DNA of 64,000 nucleotides from contig VWND01000007.1 in the NCBI GenBank assembly GCA_009599575.1, forward strand, positions 1 through 64,000, read 5' to 3'. This DNA is from Blumeriella jaapii (Eukaryota > Ascomycota > Leotiomycetes > Helotiales > Drepanopezizaceae). The position numbers and the translations under genes were made by a program. The notes under the pieces were generated by a model. The model saw only the letters and a list, made by a program, of their open reading frames with translations, was not told the DNA's origin and did no database searches. Below, in pieces: positions 10,455 to 22,095 of this stretch (positions within the stretch are counted from its first letter, which is position 1; every line of letters starts with the position of its first letter).

Positions 10455-13023
10455 CTACAGCTCAATCAGTGCCTCCTCGATCTTGGGCTGTGGTGCGTGA
10501 TGAGGGGCGGAAGGGAAGGAATCCTGCGTATAACCACTATGAGTTTGTCCTGTGGCTTGCCATGACTGTTGCTGCTGCTGCTGCGGCGCGTACTGCTGCG
10601 GTGGCGGCGCTTGTTGCTGCTGCTGCGGTGGCGCATACTGCTGCGGTGGCGGCGCTTGTTGCTGCTGCTGCGGTGGCGCATACTGTTGCGGTGGCGGCGC
10701 TTGTTGCGGCTGCTGCGGAGGAGGAGCATGCTGTTGAGGTGGCGGCAGTTGTTGTGAAGCTGGAGCGTATTGGTCTTGTGACAGTTGGGTTTGTCTTACG
10801 GGTTGGAGAGGTGATACTGGTTGGGCTGGTTTTTGTAATTGTTGCGGCGATTGCTGAGTTGGAGGATACTGTGATTGCTGCTGCTGCTCTGGTACTGATT
10901 GGGCCTGACGTGGTGGTGCTTGACCAGGGGCATTGTAGTAAAATGAAGCATTTGGGTCCGCAGCAGGAGATACTACAGGTTCTGACGGCCCATAGCTAGT
11001 TGGTGGCTGAGAAGGGACGTTCATTGGGGGTTGAGTGCCCTGTTGGGGAACGTTCAAAGGAGGAGCATGCTGCGGTGGCGCGTTTTCAGACTGGTAGGGG
11101 GCTTGTTGCGAAGAATACGTAGCGGATGGGTCTGAGGGCTGCCAGCTCCCCGTTCTTTGGGGTTGGCCTTGTTGCTGCTGATGAGGGTGTTGGCCATAGC
11201 TTTCTTGTCGTTGCTCGCCAGGATATCCAACAGCGGAAGCTCGATTGTCGTATTGCGCATATTGCTGCTGAGGTTGGCCATAGGAATAAGTCGACGGCGG
11301 TTGTGCGTATGCTTCTTGGGATGCACTGCCGGTGTAGTAGTTCTCGGCCGCACCAGGAACACTGGGCAGATTTGAGGCAATTGAAGGATAGACGGTCGAT
11401 GAACGTGGGTTGGGAATACCGTATCCACTAACGCTATGCTGGTTGTATGTATTTGACAGACGCTCCTCGAGCATCCGGTCATAATATCTTACCACAGTCG
11501 ACAGTTTGGCGTGGAGGTCAAGGAGGGCATCTTCGAAAATCAGCAGATGAAACGGGGGAAAAGTTCGAAGGACATCATACCATGCTTGCTCATTGTTTCT
11601 CCATACGTCCGGGCGAGCTTCGGGCGGAGCTTGTTAATACCTTCATAGAGCTCTTGGATTTGGGGTTCTCGGAGGATTGTTCCAGGCGGCTGCGTTTGCA
11701 AGCGGTCTACCAAAGTAGAAAACAAGTTGATGTTCTCCGCTTCAACTGGCGTCAACTCGTGATCGTTTTTGGGCAACGGACCTGTTCCGCTCGTGGTCGA
11801 ATTAGAGTTTGAAGCTTGTTTTATGGTGGCAGAATGCTGTTTCTTCTGTTCCTCCATATCAGCGAGTGACGCCGCAATGGCCGCCTTGAGATCATCGTCT
11901 TCCTCCTCGGCTGGCTTGCGGGTCGGGCTCTTCGACGTGCCATGCTTGGTCGTCGGTGAAGGGACCGGTTGGGCCTTGGCCTGCGACACGTATCCCGCGC
12001 CTGCGTGCCCGTTTACCTCCTCTAAGCTCATCGCAAGTGCTTTCTGTATATCTTCGTCAAAAGAGCTTTCTACTCGTGCGCTACGAGGTTGCATCGGGCC
12101 AGCCGGTCGGCTTTGTCTCAGGGGAGAGCGAGGGGTGCGGTCGCTAGCGAAAGAGCCGCCTCGCGCGGACTTGTCCGTCAACTTGATATGACATCCGTCG
12201 TCCACCCTGACCGGCTGCATGATTCCGAGATGAGGAAGAGGGAGGACTTTGGATGAGCACTGCTGATCGAAGACGTTTCCACAGTTTCGGCAATGGTGCT
12301 TGCGATTCGTAAAGCTGAAGGCCGTCCTACATCGCATACACACATCGGAGTCTGTCCACTCGGGCGGCTTCGCACATCAGCATGGCGCGAAATGGTTGCG
12401 GATGTCGCTAGCTACTTACTGCATTGCTCACCAACATGCTCTTGGCAACTTCAACCTTGGGTGGAAACTGGAAGCCGTCCCGTTGCAGGGCCTTGTATGT
12501 CTCTCCGATGTAGAACAGCTCGTGCTGCCCCTCTGTCGCGGTCGCCCAGGTCTGAATTAAATCGAGGATCTTTGCCTTGACTTCCTCGTTGACGGCAGCG
12601 CCGCCGTACGCCTTGAGGAGAGAGACCAGGTTGTCCATGAACTCTCTCGATGCGATTTCGACCAGGAAATGGGACCCGCCATTCTTCACACAGGTATCCG
12701 TGAGCTGCAGAAGTCAGGTCAGCATAGAGGGCGTGGGTGTGATCTTCGCGGGGTACGGACGTTGAGGGCGCTGAGTTGGAAGTTCGGATTCTTGTTGCCG
12801 ATGCGCTTCTTCAGGGACCGCATTGCCTCCTTCGAGCCGACCGTTTTGGAGCGGATGACATCGGAGATCTCCAGGTTGAGGGCGATATCCTCACTGTGTC
12901 TTGTCAGTCATGGGCCGGAGCATGCCCGGATGGCCAGGGTGACGCTCACAGAGAGCTCGAAGTAGCCTTGTCGATCTGCTCGTCAAGCTGCGACGTGGAC
13001 GCGAACCACCCCGCCACGTTCAT
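10455..13023 (-). CDS. VPS27: ESCRT-0 subunit Vps27/Hse-binding (VHS-FYVE-UIM)
   Basis: Vps27 sits on endosomes, binds PI3P and ubiquitinated cargo, and starts ESCRT sorting into multivesicular bodies. Five exons (13023-12950, 12893-12761, 12704-12420, 12367-11581, 11530-10455) give 784 aa. Order of parts: VHS domain (about 1-150, with [15 protein letters not shown] and [10 protein letters not shown]); FYVE zinc finger (about 165-228, [20 protein letters not shown]); two ubiquitin-interacting motifs (about 267-282, [11 protein letters not shown]; 319-336, [12 protein letters not shown]); a GAT-like helical region; then a Gln/Pro/Tyr-rich tail with a tandem repeat. The protein ends in LIEL, a C-terminal clathrin box as in other Vps27/Hrs proteins. 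The start at 13023 gives the usual short N-terminus before the VHS domain. All intron phases agree. Confidence 0.96.
10565..10740 (-). repeat. Coding tandem repeat in the VPS27 tail
   Basis: GCTGCTGTTGTGGCGGCGGTGGC-like units on the plus strand translate on the minus strand to about four copies of [15 protein letters not shown] (14-15 residues). The nearly identical DNA of two central copies suggests recent slippage. Confidence 0.9.
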
Positions 13024-14365
13024 GGTTGACTGCGAGTCGCTGGGACCGACCGGCGGGATGTTGAGATAGCTTCAGGTCTTCTGGCAAGTCTGGGCGTGGA
13101 TGTTTTGTCAAGAAGAAGGATGCATTCGAAGGTGCATTGCGGAAGGGAGGTCCTGTGGGTGGTGTGTAGGTAGGTAGGTAGGTAGGTAAGTGAGTAAGTA
13201 GGTCGGAAGGTCGGTTGGGGTCCTGGCGCATGTGAGGCAACACAAGCACTGCACAGATACAGTAGAAGAAGTACAGTGATGTATGTTCAGCACCAGCAAT
13301 GTATGCACAGTACAGCACCAGCGATGTATGTACAGAACCAGCGTAAGAACCAGCCCAGTACCAGCCCAGTACCAGCTCAGCTCCGCTGCTCATCGGGATC
13401 CATGGGCTCGGCCGGCAACGCTAAGTCCTGTATGGAGCATGATACTGTACGTGATGATACGTGATGATACGTGAGGATACGTGACGATACGGGGAAGCTT
13501 CCTTGCGTATGGAGAATCACCACGCTGGCTTCCGCACGCATCAGAGATATGTCTATAGCTTTCGGCCTTGGTAATGCATCAATGTCCTAGAGCAAGACAT
13601 GCTCGGTACCTATGTACAGGACTGGACGGTGTCTAGGATATAACCTCTTTCTAATTATATCTAGATGCTTTGCCACCTCGACTGCAGCGTCGTCGCATGC
13701 AACAAATGGCCGAATGCGCGACAGCATGGCATCTATATCCTCCTGTACTGTACATGCTGGCAGATGGTACCGTATTAGACTTCTCTCCTCCAACCCTGGT
13801 GAACGTTCTTGTTCTTCGCTAAGCGTCTTTCCTTTGCACGGCGCCGTGCCGTTGCGGGCTGGACGTGAGGAATCTACATGCATTCCCCAGAGTCAATAAA
13901 GACCAGAGCACACAACCATCACCACCAGCCCACGCCCCGTCCTGCTCTGCTCTGCTGCTCTGCTGCTTTGCTCTGCTCTACCATCGTGGGTCTCCCCATC
14001 CTCGACTTCTCGACCTCGCGACCTCGCGGGCCACTGGTGGCGAGACTTCCTTCGACACACCCTCCGCACGAGCTGCCGCAGCCCACGTTACAGAACACAT
14101 ACTCCTCGACAACCTCTGGAACCTTACTACGACCGAGTCCTCTGCTACCCGCCGCCATCGTTCCTTGATGCCCTAGCCAATCTTGCCTCTCAACACCGTG
14201 CTCGACATCTCCGCTTCGAGACTGCAGAGCAGTCCTGCTGTCTTCCATTCCGCCGTGGCTCCGCGAAGTACGACCCCTCCGACACCTGGAAGCGGGCCAT
14301 CGACACCGCAGCAGCGTCTGGTGGAACCGACCGACATGCGCTGAGGGAGCGGTGGGCACTGCGAG
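13024..14365. other. Divergent promoter region of VPS27 and the Doa4-like gene
   Basis: This 1.3-kb spacer lies head-to-head between two genes of the multivesicular-body pathway. It holds a TAGG microsatellite (13168-13190), tandem ACCAGCCCAGT units (about 13340-13380), a GTGATGATAC repeat (about 13449-13490) and many TACAGTAC motifs. A 98-codon minus frame at 13587-13883 has no recognisable family and was not called. Confidence 0.75.
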
Positions 14366-17300
14366 ATGAGTCCAGCCGCGACGGGCGGGCTCCCTTACAG
14401 GCGAGCGACCTCGATCAGTGGAGGATCGGTCGGCATGGCAAATCGCATCAAGGTCAATGGCACTGAGCCCTCGACGGGGACAAACCGAGTCTTTCCGCCT
14501 CTGGAAGACTTGGTGTCCGTGAAACTTGATCCGGACATGATTCACTGGCCAATGCGACGGCTCTTGTCCGAGGGAGATCTCCTGGCAAAGCAAGCCGACA
14601 CCCACCTGGACTTTCGTCGGCCGGATGTGGCGTTGCAGGAATATATCAAGGCGACCATCATCGCCGTGGATTACATCCCCCACCACAAAGATTACCCCTC
14701 CCTGAAGGCAGATCGGGGGGATTTGCACTGGCTACACGAGGGGCTCAATAGGCGGATCAATCAGCAACACGCCAAGTTCGCGAGCATCAAGGAACTTATC
14801 AAGGAGAACAACGCGATGAACGGGGTCGCTCCGACCAGATCGGTTGCGGGGGTCGCGGATCGCCATGCGATGGGCAGTAGTCATGTTCGGACGCAGTCCG
14901 TTCCCGGTAGACCTGCGACCCATACGAATGGCACGACTTATGGGAGGAGGCCTCCTCCTCCTCCTGTCTCGCCAAAGCCCGAAGCTCTCCACGGCAACTC
15001 GATTCATGCAGACCTGGCCTCTCGATTTGCACGCTTGAGGAGTTCAGAGCCAGCCATTCCTGCGCAGCAAGATCCCCGGATCAAGACTCAGCCCATCGTC
15101 ATCCCCGAAAACTCATCATCCCCGGGTCCCCAAACGACAGCGTCGGGAACTTCCAGTATAAACCGTCCTACAGGGCCGCGACCGCGAGAGATGCCCTCGG
15201 TTCCACACACAACCCCACGCCATGTCAAGATTCCACTGGGTGTGTCGATTCCTACAATGCCGCGAGCCCCGGACGCCATTTACAGTCCAGCTTGCAGCGC
15301 GGATAGTGCAACGACTGTCAATTTGCCATCAAGTATAGCCCGATCATCCTCTTACTTAGCATTCGGAAGACACAATTCTGCTCCTCCGGTGTCAACAGTT
15401 GGGCCGACACCGGACGTCAACGAGAATAAAAAGGACTACTTCTCCACTCCTCGTACCATGCCCGACGATGACTTTGGCGGAGAAGTTCCAAAGCATGATG
15501 CTCCCCACTTTCCGAACCTTGACACTATCACTGCCGAAGAACTTGTCAAGTATAAATCTCAATCAGTATCCATCCTGATCGTTGACGTGAGAACTCGCGA
15601 GGAATTCGACAGCGGCCACATCATGTCACAATCTATCATCTGTGTAGAGCCAGTGACTTTGAGACATGGCATCTCTGGTGAGCAATTGGGTGAAAGCCTG
15701 GTCATTGCACCAGACCCAGAACAAACTCTTTACGAGGCAAGGGCCGATTTCGATCTCATCGTGTACTACGATCAGAACTCCAGAACGATCAATAGCCAGA
15801 CGCCCGTGGCGAGAGACAGCAATAACGCGCTGCGAGATTTTGCAGCCGCTGTGTACGAATACGGGTACGAAAACCGAGCAAAGCGACGTCCGTTGCTACT
15901 TGTCGGCGGACTAGAAGCGTGGATCGACCTCCTTGGGCCTAACTCGCTGAAGTCATCAACAACGAATAAGTCTACTTCCATTGCGAAGCACACCGCTTCA
16001 CGGTCAATCGGCAGATTCAACATGGCAAAAAGTCGATCGGGGTATATGAACAACCGGTCATCCCGCATGTTATCATCGGACGAGGAGATGAAGTGGGATC
16101 TGGCATTGAGAAAGGAGGATGCATCCAACAACTCTGGCTCAGAAGACCAATTCGATCTCAACGAGTTCGTGTATGCGAGAACTGTAGATGCTTTCCTAAA
16201 CAAGTATCCCGAGATGCCTGTGATTCAGGAATCAATGGTATCACAACCTCCGGCTGTCCGCTATACCAATGTTACTCCAGATGATTTCGACAGCAGTATA
16301 CCACAACTTCCAACCCGGCCACCTCCCGCACTGCCACGACAACGTTCTAGCGGCCTTTCTGATATAACCCCGATTGTGTCTTACGCTTCCGGGGCTGGCA
16401 CGATCAGTACTCTCCAGGTCTCCCCCGGGCTGACTGGTCTTGACAATCCCAATTTCCTATGCTACTTCAATTCCAGCATTCAAGCACTCAGCGCAACGCC
16501 TTTCCTCCGCGAACTGGCTAGAAACTTCTCCCCGGGTGATTTGCCCGTCCCGTTGCGACCAGGAGAGACAACAGACCCGCCTCAACTTTTGCTCCGATTT
16601 TTCTCCAACTTGATTCGCAACCTGTGGAGTGGGCAATATGACTGGGTAAAACCGACCAGTCTCGCTGTAAGAGGATCTCCTCTCTCGTCTTCGTTCGTCT
16701 CCTTGCTGACCTTTCATCAGAGATATGTCAACACTATTCATTACAAGTCCAATCACGCCACAGTCTCTAACGTGAAAGCTTACTGTTTTGGTGGAGTGGA
16801 TCAGCAACACGATGCCGCTGAATTCCTTCTGTGGTTCCTGGAAGTCTTGGACGATGAGATCAACCCGCAACGTGATCAGCGTCCGGACTTTGGCAGGACA
16901 AATCTGACGACGGCTGAAATTGCCGAGCAAGCAAAACTTCCGCTTAACCAAGCTTCTCAGTTTGCCTGGTCGCTCATAATGAAAGGCCAGGGCTCCATAC
17001 TTGCCCAGAATTTATTTGGGCAAATGTGCAATGTCATCACCTGCACGTCCTGCAACGCTTCCTCTCGGAACTGGAGTGATTTTCAGCAACTTCCTGTCTC
17101 TATTCCCGACAACAGCCCTCGATCTACCACGTTACTGACTCTACTTGGTGGGATGTTTGGGGCGGGCGGTAGAAGTACCCTCCCAGGCTTGGTTGACTGT
17201 GACAGTGCCCAATGCAAACGTGAGGAAAATTGGAAAACTGGAGATCCGTTGCCGAAGAGGACCAAGGTGCAGAATGCTTATCTCACCCGGCTTCCCAAGA

Positions 17301-17692
17301 CCCTTGTGATCACCCTGAGTCGATTTATAAACAACCCTTACACCGGAGCCTCTCGGAGGAATGACACGATTGTCAATTTCCCAGAGCACAACATCGATCT
17401 TGAACCTTACTTCTGCCCAAGAGATGCCACTCCTGACGACAAGAAAGACCAAGAACACAGACCTCCGTTCAAGTATAGCGTCTATGCCGTACAGCGACAC
17501 TCAGGATCTCTTGTTTCGGGTCATTACACGACTATGGCACGCAGCCCAGGTCTGGCGCCGGCTCCTCACTCAGCAGGCAGCTGGCATCATTTCAATGACA
17601 AGGTTGTCACTCCTTGCACCTTTAGGGATACGCAGGATAACAATCAAAGTTACGTCATCTACATGGAAAGGATGGGGACTTCAGGTCCATAG
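14366..17692 (+). CDS. Doa4-like ubiquitin hydrolase (rhodanese + USP)
   Basis: A ubiquitin-specific protease of the Doa4/Ubp5/USP8 group, which removes ubiquitin from cargo at late endosomes. Two exons: 14366-16666 and 16721-17692. The 54-nt intron is in frame (GTAAGAG donor, GCTGAC branch, CATCAG acceptor); removing it joins conserved USP sequence and leaves 1090 aa. Domains: an MIT/USP8-dimerisation-like helical region (about 48-150), a proline-rich linker, a rhodanese domain (about 385-525, DVRTREEFDSGH), then USP (from about 692). The Cys box reads GLDNPNFLCYFNSS with catalytic Cys699; GGVDQQHDAAEF, a CTSC...CDSAQC zinc ribbon, SGHYTT with the catalytic His, and HFND follow. The oxyanion position before Cys is unusual (see findings). 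A stop lies upstream in frame, so 14366 is the first ATG. Confidence 0.93.
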   Translation: MSPAATGGLPYRRATSISGGSVGMANRIKVNGTEPSTGTNRVFPPLEDLVSVKLDPDMIHWPMRRLLSEGDLLAKQADTHLDFRRPDVALQEYIKATIIAVDYIPHHKDYPSLKADRGDLHWLHEGLNRRINQQHAKFASIKELIKENNAMNGVAPTRSVAGVADRHAMGSSHVRTQSVPGRPATHTNGTTYGRRPPPPPVSPKPEALHGNSIHADLASRFARLRSSEPAIPAQQDPRIKTQPIVIPENSSSPGPQTTASGTSSINRPTGPRPREMPSVPHTTPRHVKIPLGVSIPTMPRAPDAIYSPACSADSATTVNLPSSIARSSSYLAFGRHNSAPPVSTVGPTPDVNENKKDYFSTPRTMPDDDFGGEVPKHDAPHFPNLDTITAEELVKYKSQSVSILIVDVRTREEFDSGHIMSQSIICVEPVTLRHGISGEQLGESLVIAPDPEQTLYEARADFDLIVYYDQNSRTINSQTPVARDSNNALRDFAAAVYEYGYENRAKRRPLLLVGGLEAWIDLLGPNSLKSSTTNKSTSIAKHTASRSIGRFNMAKSRSGYMNNRSSRMLSSDEEMKWDLALRKEDASNNSGSEDQFDLNEFVYARTVDAFLNKYPEMPVIQESMVSQPPAVRYTNVTPDDFDSSIPQLPTRPPPALPRQRSSGLSDITPIVSYASGAGTISTLQVSPGLTGLDNPNFLCYFNSSIQALSATPFLRELARNFSPGDLPVPLRPGETTDPPQLLLRFFSNLIRNLWSGQYDWVKPTSLAVRGSPLSSSFVSLLTFHQRYVNTIHYKSNHATVSNVKAYCFGGVDQQHDAAEFLLWFLEVLDDEINPQRDQRPDFGRTNLTTAEIAEQAKLPLNQASQFAWSLIMKGQGSILAQNLFGQMCNVITCTSCNASSRNWSDFQQLPVSIPDNSPRSTTLLTLLGGMFGAGGRSTLPGLVDCDSAQCKREENWKTGDPLPKRTKVQNAYLTRLPKTLVITLSRFINNPYTGASRRNDTIVNFPEHNIDLEPYFCPRDATPDDKKDQEHRPPFKYSVYAVQRHSGSLVSGHYTTMARSPGLAPAPHSAGSWHHFNDKVVTPCTFRDTQDNNQSYVIYMERMGTSGP

Positions 17693-19550
17693 TAAAGGGA
17701 GGGGTCATTGGTATCCACGTACGCCGAGTCGTCATCGATGCAGCATGTGCAGCGCTGGTGTTGGTGTTGGTATTGGTGTTGAGTGGAAAGGGAGTCGGAC
17801 AAAGGAGTTTTAAGAACGGTCTTAGAGCGGCGTCGGGATTTGGCTATTATGCAAGCAATGGGTAGGAGTAAGGATAGGCGGTCTGGGATACGGACACGGA
17901 TACACTTTGATTCACGGAGCGAGGAAGAGAAATCTATGTGGTTGGGTTGTTCAAGACGCTCTGTGCTGCATCTGATGATGCTCTTTGGCTTTAACAATTG
18001 TACTACTGCTTTTCCTTACTTCCTAAGCTATCTCTTTGCCTTCATAATATTTGTCCTCTCGCCGATATTCAGTGAGCTGGGTAACAGCGTCGCTTACGCG
18101 TAGTTTCTAGTCGCAAGCAAAGTCGATTCGCTCTACTGACACACGCGATTCACAACAAGCACGGCAGAGTCCACATCAGGATGTCCGTCCCGAATTTCAC
18201 CAGCTCGTACCGAGGCTGCCGCTGGAGCTGGATTCGAGATATAGCTCCCTCAAGGACTTGTGGGGTGACGTGGGGGGTGGTGGTGCCGGGGTGGATATCT
18301 CTTGTTTTATTGACTTGGGAATGGAAGCGAGGGGTCAGTCAGGTAAAGGAGGTATCAAGTCAGCGAAATGAAGTTTACGAAAACAAGCAAAAGAGTTCAC
18401 GTGTGAAGTGGGGACTGGAGACTGGGGAACGCAGGATTATCCTATGTAGCTTTTTTCTCTGCAAATCTTGGAATGTTTTTACTTTGGCGCCGCAGTTGTA
18501 TCTGTGAATACAGGATGCACTGCTGCCCTCGCAGCCATCATGGCTTGGCGATCTCGGCATGTACAGTACTGCGTGTCAAGCGAGGCAGACTGAAAGGTTG
18601 CCGTGAGAATACCAAGAAAGCAGAAGGGAGGGTAATATCCCAATACTGAGGAAAATGGCTGCGAATTCTAAGGAGAATATAGGTTCCTATGCAAACGGAG
18701 AGGCAAAGCCGGGAAGTGCCATGAAACCTGTAGCTGATAATCACTCGGTGGACAGAAAAGGGATCCATTTCCCGGGAGTTCCCAAAGACTCTAGTTCTGA
18801 GGCGCTTGCCAGCTTACAAACCCGATTGTGTTATGGTAGTCATGTTCAGTGAAATCCCTCAAATGCTCGAGAGAAATTACATACTGAGATGATGTTTGTG
18901 GTCTAGGTACTACTAGCTCGTGCTCGGGAATGGGAACTTCCGCTGCTGGTCAGCAATACCTTTCTCAACCAGGACTAGCGACTATCATAGCTTCTTCTCA
19001 AGTCAACACGTGCGTTCGGAATCGATTTAAGCCGGGGAACAATGACTCCCCTCCAGAGCTTGAACGCATAGCTCAAACTCAGATGCGAGTCGCCCCGTTA
19101 CTGTAGCTTGTTTACTCCATCTCCGCCCCCGGAGCAATTTTGCCAGACGGGTTGATCGGCATTCTTCATGTGGCTAACAAGCCAAGCAGTAGTCCGAGTT
19201 CTTGTTAGTGAGGGCACCGTCCAGTAAATGTGACTGACGTAGCCAATCAAAGCCGTGAGCTAAGCACTCGCTGTTGCGCCGCTGCTGTCAGATGTACGCT
19301 CGACCCCAGGATCTCGATAGGTACAGTACATAGCTTTGTATGACAATTCCTGGGCGTGGTGGGAAAGTAGAAATGCCATCTTAGGGATGTGATGGATGAT
19401 CGATGATATCATCGGATTTCATTTTACTCGCCGAGGGTGCTGAGCATGCTAGAGGAAAGGCATATAAACATCGAGAGATCCCTCAATGATGGTACAAGCC
19501 CACTCCTACCAAACACATACAGCGTTCCATCATCATCCTAATCTGACAAT
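17693..19550. other. Intergenic, no supported gene
   Basis: The 3' flank of the Doa4-like gene is followed by the promoter of the LsdA-like gene. A 65-codon plus frame (18655-18852) has a fair start context but no family match. A GTACAGTAC motif lies near 19320. Confidence 0.65.
19461..19469 (+). promoter_or_regulatory. TATA-like element of the LsdA-like gene
   Basis: CATATAAAC lies about 85 bp upstream of the ATG at 19551, a plausible distance for a fungal core promoter with a short leader. Confidence 0.45.
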
Positions 19551-20629
19551 ATGCATTTCTCAAGAGTCGCCCTCCCCTCGCAGCAGCTTCCGTCGCCGTG
19601 GCTGCTCCGTTTTCCTTCCCATTGGCAAATGGCTTCCCCAACCTCAACGCCACTGCCATGCAGGAGGTCTTCAAGCTCGCTGGTGGCACGCTCCCCAACG
19701 GGGCTCTCCCCGCAAGCCTGAAGGACTCCAGCGTCCAGGCTCTCCAGCTGATTGCTGCCAATGAGCTTTTCGAGGTCGCATACTTCACCGAGCTCGTCCA
19801 GAACATCACCAACCAGGAGCCCGGCTACCAAGTTGGCGAGCTGGCTCTCAAGTCTCTCAAGTCCGTTATTCCTGTGAGTTGCAATACCTCCCGCTGCTTC
19901 ACGTTTGCTCATATCTCCACAGCAAGAAGAGGTTCACGTCCTTGCTGCCAACGGCGTGCTCGCCAACGCCAAGAAGGAGACCATCCAGCCATGTCAATAC
20001 AGCTTCCCTGTCTCCAACTTCGGCGACGCCCTCGCTCTCGCCGAGACCTTCACCTCGGTCGTACTTGGTGTCCTCCCAGTCGCCCAAGCGATCTTCGCCT
20101 CGAACGGAGGTGACGACGCAGCTCTCGTGCCCATCATCGGTTCCATCATCGGCCAAGAGGGCGAGCAGACCGGATTCTACCGCGCCCTCCAAGGCAAGAC
20201 GGCCTCCTCTGCTCCGCTCCTGACCGGCGGCGCTCCCCAGTTCGCCTACACCGCCATCTCGCAGTTCATCGTCCCCGGATCCTGCCCCAACATCCAGGCC
20301 ATCGGCCTGACGGCCTTCCCGGCCCTGACGGTCACGTCCAAGCCGGCGGCATGCAACAGCACGCAGCAGTTCAGCATCCCCGGCACGGTCGCCGAGGGCA
20401 ACGCCTCCATCGCGTACATCTCGGGCCAGAATCTCCCGGTCGTCGTCCCCATCTCGAACGTCGCTGCCAGCGGTGATGTGACCACCTTCTCGGCTGAGTT
20501 CCCTTCGACTTGGGATTCGCCAAGGGCCTGACCCTGGGTGCGCTGGTCAAGGGCAGCGGACCATACGCTTCGACTGCTGACGTTGCAGCTGGAACTCTCA
20601 ATGGACCTGCTCTCATCGTCGTGGAATAG
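19551..20629 (+). pseudogene. LsdA/Rds1-like ferritin-fold secreted protein, two frameshifts
   Basis: The protein resembles the fungal late-sexual-development/Rds1 family (ferritin-like fold, secreted, linked to sexual development and stress). The start MHFSRVAL at 19551 is the beginning of a signal peptide, but one base appears missing in the CCCC run near 19573-19576. After it, the other frame continues the hydrophobic core (AAASVAVAAPFS) and the mature protein. An intron at 19874-19922 (GTGAGT...CCACAG) joins SVIP to QEEVHVLAAN. Near 20498-20505 (TTCCCTTCG) a second base is missing; the frame switches again and runs through GFAKGLTLGALVKG to the TAG at 20627. Conserved ANELFEVAYFTELVQNITN is present. 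Everything else is intact and there are no RIP-type stops, so either the gene decayed very recently or both sites are homopolymer sequencing errors. Confidence 0.75.
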
Positions 20630-22095
20630 ATCATTGATGCGAAAAATTGGCGGAGTGTTGGGTTGGACGTGAGACGTGTATAGGTGCCTCCTGTACATAC
20701 TATGTCTGTAACGTCATGATGATGGTCACGATCAATAATGTAATGATTAATAATGAAAAATGCTCTTCGGGAAACTTGTTCTTCAGATTAATATGATTCT
20801 CTCTCATCAGAAAAGAAGAATTTGTCTTTTTCGTGAGAAGGTATTTATTCACCGGGTCGCTATTATTCGTTGAGGAGACAAGATGGTAACTTCCCGGTCT
20901 CGTGTAGCACTCAGTCTCCTGAACGGCAACCATTGCTTCTCATTTCTTTGCTTATTCACACCTCAGGCTGCAACGTAGTTATTCATGAGTGACTTTGAGT
21001 GTGATGATTGCCATGGTCCTACCAGCTATTGGGACTGTCGACGAGAGGAAAAGAAAATTCCGGTTGTCCCCTTGTTTAAACGCCATAGCTTCTTTTCACA
21101 GCACGTTGGTTGCTCTTCTCGCTAAACATCAAGCGAAGCAGATATTCGACAGCAAGCAAATCTCTCTCGAAAAGTAATTCAGAATTAACTGTAACAATAT
21201 GATATATTACTTTCTCAGTCAATTCACATCAACATGTCTCGTACGCAAAGCTGTTAGTAAGTCGATCGCCCCTCCCCCGGTCCCTCCTTTTCACAGTGCC
21301 ATTTCCACATGATAGTACAGTACTTAGCCGAGTAATACATAAACACCCCTGTTGTCTCTGATATCATTCCCAAACCCAAAACCCAAACAAAGTACAGTAC
21401 AGTATTTTAGATGCCACTAAGTAGGAGACCAGCGAGCATCTTAGTGCAAATCGAAAGTCGCTCAAACCCTTTCGCTCATTGTCGCTACTTTAGATAGCAA
21501 AAGGAGCTCTTTTCACCCCCTTCGAAACCCACCCGAGGCTTCTTGGCCTACCAGCCGGATGGTAGACGGCTGGCTGCCAGCACTTCTCGAACACCATCGA
21601 GCCGGATCATCAGCCAGCTCTCGGTGCTACAAGATCCACAGATCTTTGCGGGATATCCGAGATCTCCCCACGTCACGACAACAGGTACAGTACACACGCC
21701 CCGAGCCCCGAGCAAGCGTCCAAGCACCGTTGAGGCCCCTCGCAGCCCTTTCTCATTGGCCCCTTGATGCAGCAGCCCCTGGGCGCCGATCGCTAAACGG
21801 TTGCCGGAAACAACACATTCCGGACTGTGGACGAGGCGTGCGCTCGCTCTCGACGCAATCAAACGCCTTCTTACATATCTCGCCAGGGGATGGCCGAAAT
21901 GCCCTCTCTGCAGAATTCACTCGCTGACCTTGGAGCTTGGGTTTGGGATTCATTGGGCGTAGGCAACGGACTTCGACATCCCCGAGACAGCAGAGCTGCG
22001 GTGAGCCGACGGGCATCTTGGAGTCTTTGGATAGATGAACGGGGCGCTGGCATTCCTTGGACGCGGCCGACAGACTCGAAAGAACGTGGGAAGCA
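20630..22095. other. Intergenic, no supported gene
   Basis: An AT-rich 3' flank is followed by mixed DNA with several overlapping frames on both strands (21540-22100). None resembles a known family and they contradict one another. GTACAGTAC-type motifs occur near 21315, 21390 and 21686. Confidence 0.6.

Noticed and set aside
13587..13883. 98-codon minus frame upstream of the Doa4-like gene
   Set aside because: No family resemblance, sits in a repeat-rich promoter region, no splice or start support.
18655..18852. 65-codon plus frame with a good ATG context
   Set aside because: Hydrophilic, unlike any known family, no neighbours or promoter signal to support it.
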